From a bacterium (lineage in GTDB: Bacteria; Patescibacteria; Paceibacteria; UBA9973; UBA2103), in NCBI GenBank assembly GCA_021812925.1, contig JAKAMK010000021.1:1-10138 (forward strand): a stretch of 10,138 bases of DNA, written 5' to 3'. The notes beneath the pieces were generated by a model. The model saw only the letters and a list, made by a program, of their open reading frames with translations, had not been told where the DNA came from and made no database searches. Positions 5,842 through 10,138 of the stretch are shown here, piece by piece (the first letter of the stretch is position 1; each line of letters begins with the position of its first letter). Position numbers and translations under genes: made by a program.

Positions 5842-6435
5842 GTGATTACGCCCCCCTCCGCCATCGAAGCCCTCCTGTTCGCCTCCGGCGAGCCGCTTGA
5901 GAAGAAGCGGCTCGCGGCGCTTCTCGGCGTGTCTGCGGAGCAGCTTGCAACCGCGCTTACCGCGCTTACCGGCGACCTCGAGGGCCGCGGACTCGCGCTC
6001 ATCGAGACCGAGCACGAGGTCGAGCTCCGCACGAGTCCCGAGGCGGCAGAACTCGTGCAGAAACTCCGCGAGAGCGAACTCTCGCGCGACCTCGGAAAAG
6101 CGTCACTTGAAACGCTTGCGGTCGTCGCGTACCAGAGCGGCCCCTCGAGTACCCTCGGGACAGGCGCGACGCGCGGCGAAGTGGACTGGGTGCGCGGCGT
6201 CAATTCATCCGCGTCCCTGCGCACGCTCCTTTTGCGCGGTCTCATCGAGGGGCACGAGGACCCGAAGGACAAGCGGCGCATCCGCTACTCGCTCACGACG
6301 GAGGCGCTCGCGCATCTCGGTCTCTCACGCACTGCTGACCTCCCGCGGCACGAGGAGCTCACACGTGGGGCAGGGGACGCTATCGCGCAGAGTGCGGCTG
6401 CCGAGACGCAAGCACAGGCCGCAGAGGCCCCCTAG
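5842..6435 (+). CDS. scpB: Segregation and condensation protein B, GTG start
   Basis: ScpB is the winged-helix dimer that binds the ScpA linker in the SMC condensin. 197 residues. The first winged helix opens with IEALLFASGEPL (residues 8-19). The second contains LETLAVVAY (89-97), RGVNSS (118-123) and LLLRGLIE, with LTTEALAHLGL near its end. Relative to the usual YxxPxTRxEIxxIRGVNS segment there seem to be about 7 extra residues (roughly 102-108, SSTLGTG). The tail after about 175 is Ala/Gln/Glu-rich and probably disordered. GTG at 5842 is the only canonical start possible before the conserved helix, because an in-frame TAA at 5830-5832 blocks extension. GGAGGTGAT (5838-5846) resembles a perfect Shine-Dalgarno sequence but overlaps the start codon itself. 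dacA follows after 3 bases. Confidence 0.9.
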   Translation: MITPPSAIEALLFASGEPLEKKRLAALLGVSAEQLATALTALTGDLEGRGLALIETEHEVELRTSPEAAELVQKLRESELSRDLGKASLETLAVVAYQSGPSSTLGTGATRGEVDWVRGVNSSASLRTLLLRGLIEGHEDPKDKRRIRYSLTTEALAHLGLSRTADLPRHEELTRGAGDAIAQSAAAETQAQAAEAP

Positions 6436-6438
6436 ACC

Positions 6439-7392
6439 ATGCAGATCGACGAACTCAAGCAGCTGGCTAGCCGTACCCGCGCGACACGCGAGGCGGGCAT
6501 CGCGCTCCTCCTCGCATCGCTCGTGCTCGCGCTCTTCCTGTTCATTCCGCTTTCGCCCGAGCAGGTAGCAAGTGCGCCGGCGGCGGTTGTGCTCGCCTCG
6601 ACGACGCCCGACTCAGCGTTCGCGAACGTCCCCATAGAGGCGAAGGCGGCCATCGTGTACGATCTCGCGACGAAGCAGGTGCTGTACGCGAAGAATGCGG
6701 ACGCCCAGCTTCCGCTCGCCTCGCTCACGAAGCTGCTCACCATGTACGCGGCATTTTCGGAGCTTTCGCCGACCACATCAATCACCATTCCCGAGGACGT
6801 CATGGGGCTCTCTGCGCCCCACGCGTTCACGCCGGGACAGCAGTTCGCGCTCGGCGACCTCGCGCGCATCACGCTCACCGCGTCCCTGAACGACGGCGCG
6901 GCCGCTATCGCCGAGGCGGTCGCCGCGCAGGAAGGGACCTCCATCCATGACGCGCTCGCAAGCGCGGCTCAGTCGCTCGGGCTCACGGAAACCTACGCGG
7001 TGAACGGCAATGGCCTCGACATGAACACCGCCATCTCGGGCGGGTACGGCTCGCCGCGCGATATCGCGGTTCTCGCGGGCGCGCTCGTCGCGAAGGCGCC
7101 GGAGGTTGCCGCCGCGACGACGCACCCGACCGCTTCCGCAGTCGACTCGGCGGGGCAATCCTTTTCGGTGAAGAATACGGACCCGGTTGTCGCGAACTTG
7201 CCGCACCTCCTCCTCTCGAAGACCGGCTACACGGACCTCGCGGACGGAAACCTCGCGCTCGTCTTCGACGTCGGCATCGGGCACCCGGTCGCGGTTGTCG
7301 TGCTCGGGTCGAGCCAGGACGCGCGCTTCACGGACGGACAGGCGCTCGTGGCCGCCACACTCGCGCACTTCGCGGGCGTCCCGTCACTCTAG
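6439..7392 (+). CDS. dacA: D-alanyl-D-alanine carboxypeptidase (S11), membrane-anchored
   Basis: Low-molecular-weight penicillin-binding protein that removes the terminal D-Ala from peptidoglycan stem peptides outside the membrane. All three active-site motifs of the family are present in order: SLTK (Ser95, Lys98), SLN (Ser149, Asn151) and KTG (Lys261-Gly263), so it should be active. Residues 1-18 are polar with several Arg and Lys. Residues 19-38 are strongly hydrophobic (AGIALLLASLVLALFLFIPL) with no obvious signal-peptidase site. I infer an uncleaved N-terminal anchor with the catalytic domain outside. The classical dacA C-terminal amphipathic anchor domain is missing; the protein stops soon after the transpeptidase fold at 317 residues. 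A D,D-endopeptidase role is possible. It starts 3 bases after scpB with only a distant GAGG (6424-6427), so translation is probably coupled. mraY follows after 4 bases. Confidence 0.92.
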   Translation: MQIDELKQLASRTRATREAGIALLLASLVLALFLFIPLSPEQVASAPAAVVLASTTPDSAFANVPIEAKAAIVYDLATKQVLYAKNADAQLPLASLTKLLTMYAAFSELSPTTSITIPEDVMGLSAPHAFTPGQQFALGDLARITLTASLNDGAAAIAEAVAAQEGTSIHDALASAAQSLGLTETYAVNGNGLDMNTAISGGYGSPRDIAVLAGALVAKAPEVAAATTHPTASAVDSAGQSFSVKNTDPVVANLPHLLLSKTGYTDLADGNLALVFDVGIGHPVAVVVLGSSQDARFTDGQALVAATLAHFAGVPSL

Positions 7393-7396
7393 CTAC

Positions 7397-8476
7397 ATGG
7401 CGCTTCCCGCAAACATCATAAAAGTGCTCGTGCCGGCGATGAGCGCATTCGCTATTGGCATCCTCTCCGCGCCGTTACTCACGCACTACCTCTTCAAGTA
7501 CAAGGTCTGGAAGAAAACGACAGGGAAGACCGCGCTCGACGGCTCTGAGGCGACCGAATTCAAGCGCATACGCGAAACGCAGCACGCGGGTACGGAGACG
7601 AAGACGCCGCGCATGGGCGGTCTTCTCATTTGGGTCACGGTACTCGTCGTCACCCTCGGCATCTCTCTGCTCGCGCAGACGACAGGCTCAGTCACGTTCG
7701 CGAAGCTCGACTTCCTCTCGCGCAGCCAGACCTGGATACCGCTCATCGCGCTCCTCGCGGGAGGCGTGATGGGCTTCGCGAACGACCTCCTCGACGTGAG
7801 CCCCTCGGGAGAGCGCGGCGTGCGCCTCTCCACGCGACTCCTCTTTGTCACGGTCGTCTCAGGCGCGATCGGCTGGTGGTTCTATGCGAAGCTCGGCATG
7901 ACCGCTATCGGCATCCCGACCGATGGCACGCTCGCGCTCGGACCCTTCATCATTCCGCTCTTCATCATCGTCTCGCTCGGCATTTACGCGGGCGGGGTCA
8001 TCGACGGCATCGACGGGCTCTCGGGCGGCATCTTCGGCGCCATCTTCATGGCGTACGCCGGCATCGCGTACTTCCAGACGCAGTACGACCTCGCCGCATT
8101 CTCCGCGACCCTCACGGGGGCCATCCTCGCATTCCTGTGGTTTAACGTCCCGCCCGCGCGCTTCTGGATGACCGAAACGGGCACCATGGGCCTCACTATG
8201 ACGCTCGCGGTCATCGCGTTCCTCACCGACACGCCGGGCGGCGGCTACGGCGTCGCAGCGCTTCCTGTGATCGCGCTCCCCCTGGTCGTCACCGTGCTTT
8301 CGAACATCCTGCAGGTCGCCTCGAAACGCTGGCGAAAGAAGAAGCTCTTGCGCATCGCACCTCTCCATCACCACTTCGAAGCCATCGGCTGGCCGTCCTA
8401 CAAGGTCACCATGCGCTACTGGATCATCGCCATCGTCTGCGCTATCCTCGGCATGACCATCGCGCTCCTCAAGTAG
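7397..8476 (+). CDS. mraY: Phospho-N-acetylmuramoyl-pentapeptide-transferase with substituted active-site residues
   Basis: MraY transfers phospho-MurNAc-pentapeptide from UDP to undecaprenyl phosphate, making lipid I at the inner face of the membrane. 359 residues, with about ten hydrophobic segments. Recognisable motifs are HAGTETKTPRMGG (residues 63-75), DGIDGLSGG (203-211), FNVPPARF (249-256) and APLHHHFE (321-328). Several invariant positions differ. The DDxxK motif reads NDLLD (129-133), with Asn for the first Asp and Asp for the Lys. The Asn before DGxDGL is Gly. The MGDxGS motif reads MTETGT (258-263), so the catalytic Asp is Glu260. The HHH motif and one of the paired Asp residues remain. 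Gene context (dacA upstream, ftsW and murG downstream) supports true MraY function in a divergent lineage. The start at 7397 follows the dacA stop by 4 bases without a Shine-Dalgarno sequence. Confidence 0.9.
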   Translation: MALPANIIKVLVPAMSAFAIGILSAPLLTHYLFKYKVWKKTTGKTALDGSEATEFKRIRETQHAGTETKTPRMGGLLIWVTVLVVTLGISLLAQTTGSVTFAKLDFLSRSQTWIPLIALLAGGVMGFANDLLDVSPSGERGVRLSTRLLFVTVVSGAIGWWFYAKLGMTAIGIPTDGTLALGPFIIPLFIIVSLGIYAGGVIDGIDGLSGGIFGAIFMAYAGIAYFQTQYDLAAFSATLTGAILAFLWFNVPPARFWMTETGTMGLTMTLAVIAFLTDTPGGGYGVAALPVIALPLVVTVLSNILQVASKRWRKKKLLRIAPLHHHFEAIGWPSYKVTMRYWIIAIVCAILGMTIALLK

Positions 8477-8482
8477 CGGGGT

Positions 8483-9583
8483 ATGAGGAAATTCGTATCA
8501 GGGGACCGCATATTCACGACGCTCGTACTCCTCGTCGCGCTCGCCGGCTTCGCGATATTCTCCTCGGCGACTCTCGGCCTTCTCGCGCGCGAGACGAGCT
8601 CGATATCCCACGACATCCTGCTCCAGGCGGTGCTCGGTCTCGGCCTCGGGCTCGCGGGACTCGTCGCGGTGCGCGTCACGCCGCTCAGCTTCTGGAAGCG
8701 CTATGCGCCGCATATATTCGCGGCGTCGCTTCTCTTTACCGCGCTCGTCTTCGTCCCTGGCTTAGGCCTCCACGCGAACGGCGCGACGCGCTGGATAAAC
8801 GTCGGCTTCACGACCGTCCAGCCCGCCGAGTTCCTCAAGATAGGCGTCGTGCTTTTCCTTGCCTGGTGGCTCGCACCGCGCGCGCGGCAGCTGCGTGACT
8901 ACAAGAAGGGGCTCCTGCCGTTCCTTGCCATCCTCGCGCTTCCGGCGGGACTCCTCCTCGCGCAGCCGAACACCTCGACGACACTCCTCATCGTCGCGAC
9001 CGCCACGGTCATGTACTTCGCCGCCGGCGCTCCATGGCGCGACTTCGCCATCCTCGTCGGCCTCGCGTTCCTCGCACTCGTCGTGGTCGTCCTCATGCGC
9101 CCCTACGTGCTCCAGCGCGTCGAGACCTTCTTCCACCCCTCTGCAAACGCGCTCTCCTCCGGCTACCAGATACAACAGTCGCTCATCGCCGTCGGCTCGG
9201 GACGGTTGCTCGGGGAGGGCTTCGGCCAAGGCATCGAGAAGTTTAACTACCTACCGGAACCGGACGGCGACTCGGTGTTCGCCGTGTACGCGGAGGAGAC
9301 CGGGTTCGTGGGCGCTGTGCTCCTCCTCGCGCTCTTCGTTGCGCTTGCGGCGCGCGGTATCGTCATCGCGGGGGACTCCCGCGACCTCTTTGGCGGCCTC
9401 ATCGCGCTCGGATTCTCCTTCGTCATCATCATGCAGGCGTTCATAAACATGTCGGCCATGCTCGGTATCATCCCGCTCACGGGACTGCCGCTGCCATTCG
9501 TCTCCCACGGCGGTACCGCACTTCTCGCCGTGCTCGTCATGTGCGGCTTCATCCTGAACGTCGCCGCGCACCGGAAAGGGTAG
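8483..9583 (+). CDS. ftsW: SEDS-family peptidoglycan glycosyltransferase FtsW
   Basis: A multi-pass membrane protein of the SEDS family that polymerises lipid II into glycan strands, working with a class B penicillin-binding protein at the division site. 366 residues with about ten hydrophobic segments. Family motifs in order: GATRWINVG (100-108), TVQPAEFLKI (111-120), GYQIQQSLIAVGSG (227-240), GEGFGQGIEKFNYLPEPDGD (244-263), FAVYAEETGFVG (266-277), and TGLPLPFVSHGGTALL (333-348). Asp263 aligns with the catalytic Asp before the usual FIFA segment. It could equally be a RodA by sequence, but its place between mraY and murG favours FtsW. It starts 6 bases after the mraY stop with only GGGG next to the ATG. 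A 61-base gap with a promoter follows, and I see no terminator there. Confidence 0.92.
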   Translation: MRKFVSGDRIFTTLVLLVALAGFAIFSSATLGLLARETSSISHDILLQAVLGLGLGLAGLVAVRVTPLSFWKRYAPHIFAASLLFTALVFVPGLGLHANGATRWINVGFTTVQPAEFLKIGVVLFLAWWLAPRARQLRDYKKGLLPFLAILALPAGLLLAQPNTSTTLLIVATATVMYFAAGAPWRDFAILVGLAFLALVVVVLMRPYVLQRVETFFHPSANALSSGYQIQQSLIAVGSGRLLGEGFGQGIEKFNYLPEPDGDSVFAVYAEETGFVGAVLLLALFVALAARGIVIAGDSRDLFGGLIALGFSFVIIMQAFINMSAMLGIIPLTGLPLPFVSHGGTALLAVLVMCGFILNVAAHRKG

Positions 9584-9604
9584 TCGCATTTCTTCAGATT
9601 TCCT

Positions 9605-9636
9605 GCTGTAAACTGCCCACGGTACGCTGTATACTG
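9605..9636 (+). promoter_or_regulatory. Promoter region of murG with an 11-base direct repeat
   Basis: TATACT (9630-9635; 5 of 6 consensus bases) ends 9 bases before the murG ATG. The best -35 match at 17 bases is weak (TGTAAA, 9607-9612). The same stretch holds a direct repeat with one mismatch, GCTGTAAACTG (9605-9615) and GCTGTATACTG (9626-9636), spaced 21 bases or two helical turns. It could be a regulator site or two tandem -10 boxes. Confidence 0.5.
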
Positions 9637-9644
9637 AGTTCACC

Positions 9645-10138
9645 ATGAAAATCGTGTTCACCGGCGGGGGCTCAGGCGGGCATTTCTATCCCATCATCGC
9701 CATTGCGGAGGCTGTGAACGACCTCTCGCGCGAGAAGCGGCTCGTCGAGCCGCAACTCTACTACCTGGCCCCGACGCCGTTCGACGAAGAGGCGCTTTTT
9801 GACAACAGCATCCGCTTCATCCGCATTCCCGCAGGGAAGCTCCGCCGCTACCGCTCGCTCGCGAATATTTCCGACAGCTTCATCACGTTCGTGGGCATCA
9901 TAGCGGCGCTTCTCACCCTGTTCCGCCTCTACCCGGATGTCGTCGTCTCGAAAGGCGGGTACGCGAGCGTGCCCACGACCATCGCGGCGCACCTCCTCGG
10001 CATTCCGGTCATCATACACGAGTCGGATGCAAAGCCGGGCCGCGCAAACCTCATGGCGTCGAAATTCGCGAAAAAGATTGCCGTGTCGTTCGACAGCGCG
10101 GTCAGCTACTTCCCGAAAACCGCCGCGGGGCGCATCGC
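9645..10138 (+). CDS. murG: UDP-GlcNAc:lipid I GlcNAc transferase, 3' end cut by window
   Basis: MurG adds GlcNAc to lipid I to make lipid II on the cytoplasmic face of the membrane. 164 codons are visible, about the N-terminal half. The glycine-rich N-terminal loop reads FTGGGSGGHFYPIIAIAE (residues 5-22). The other hallmark is VSKGGYASVPTTIAA followed by IIHESDAKPGRANLMA, the lipid-acceptor side of the GT-B fold. Family proteins usually read HEQN at that point; HESD is a variant that I associate with parcubacterial sequences. The frame is open to the window end and the UDP-GlcNAc-binding domain lies beyond it. The ATG at 9645 has no Shine-Dalgarno sequence and follows a TATACT -10 box by 9 bases, so translation may be leaderless. 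Preceded by mraY and ftsW; the usual murD is absent between mraY and murG. Confidence 0.93.
   Translation, partial: MKIVFTGGGSGGHFYPIIAIAEAVNDLSREKRLVEPQLYYLAPTPFDEEALFDNSIRFIRIPAGKLRRYRSLANISDSFITFVGIIAALLTLFRLYPDVVVSKGGYASVPTTIAAHLLGIPVIIHESDAKPGRANLMASKFAKKIAVSFDSAVSYFPKTAAGRI

Noticed and set aside
7187..7396. Upstream extension of mraY into dacA
   Set aside because: The added 70 residues are Ser/Arg-rich and out-of-frame to dacA codons; the first membrane helix begins right after ATG 7397.
1..10138. CRISPR array, tRNA, rRNA, insertion sequence, toxin-antitoxin or phage genes
   Set aside because: No regularly spaced repeats, no tRNA-like cloverleaf, no transposase motif and no small paired ORFs were seen. 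The DNA is almost fully occupied by housekeeping genes.

Overview
This GC-rich bacterial window carries ten protein genes plus one small ORF, all on the plus strand. Several traits point to Patescibacteria (Candidate Phyla Radiation), probably a GC-rich parcubacterial lineage such as Kaiserbacteria. They are compact housekeeping genes with overlaps or gaps of a few bases, a short archaeal-type AspRS, CPR-like ScpA, MraY and MurG sequences, and start sites that mostly lack Shine-Dalgarno sequences. The lineage call is an inference from sequence character, not from a database search.

Region 1 (1-1192) holds the 3' part of trpS, cut by the window edge at its HIGN motif. After it come a 56-codon ORF with its own ribosome binding site and a clear intrinsic terminator.

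Region 2 (1200-2287) is a stand-alone cassette: an AT-rich promoter patch, a near-perfect Shine-Dalgarno sequence, a peptidase-M19 (membrane dipeptidase-like) gene and a strong terminator. The gene begins with a perfect 15-bp inverted repeat inside its first codons. Its product lacks the HxD and Glu metal ligands of classical M19 enzymes.

Region 3 (2289-5787) is an overlapping unit of aspS, pepA and scpA: translation, peptide turnover and chromosome condensation.

Region 4 (5807-9583) is scpB, dacA, mraY and ftsW, separated by 3, 4 and 6 bases. It starts from a well-formed promoter whose predicted transcription start falls on the GTG start codon of scpB. Region 5 (9605 to the end) is murG with its own promoter, cut by the window edge. 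MraY and MurG build lipid II, FtsW polymerises it at the septum and DacA trims the peptide stems. ScpA and ScpB are the kleisin and winged-helix partners of the SMC condensin. Regions 4 and 5 therefore link chromosome segregation with division and wall synthesis.

There is no mobile element, CRISPR array, tRNA or rRNA here, and no clearly new multi-gene system. The best leads are the substituted catalytic residues of MraY, the M19 protein with its 5' hairpin, and a recurring promoter layout that places the -10 box 6-10 bases before the start codon, which suggests leaderless mRNAs.
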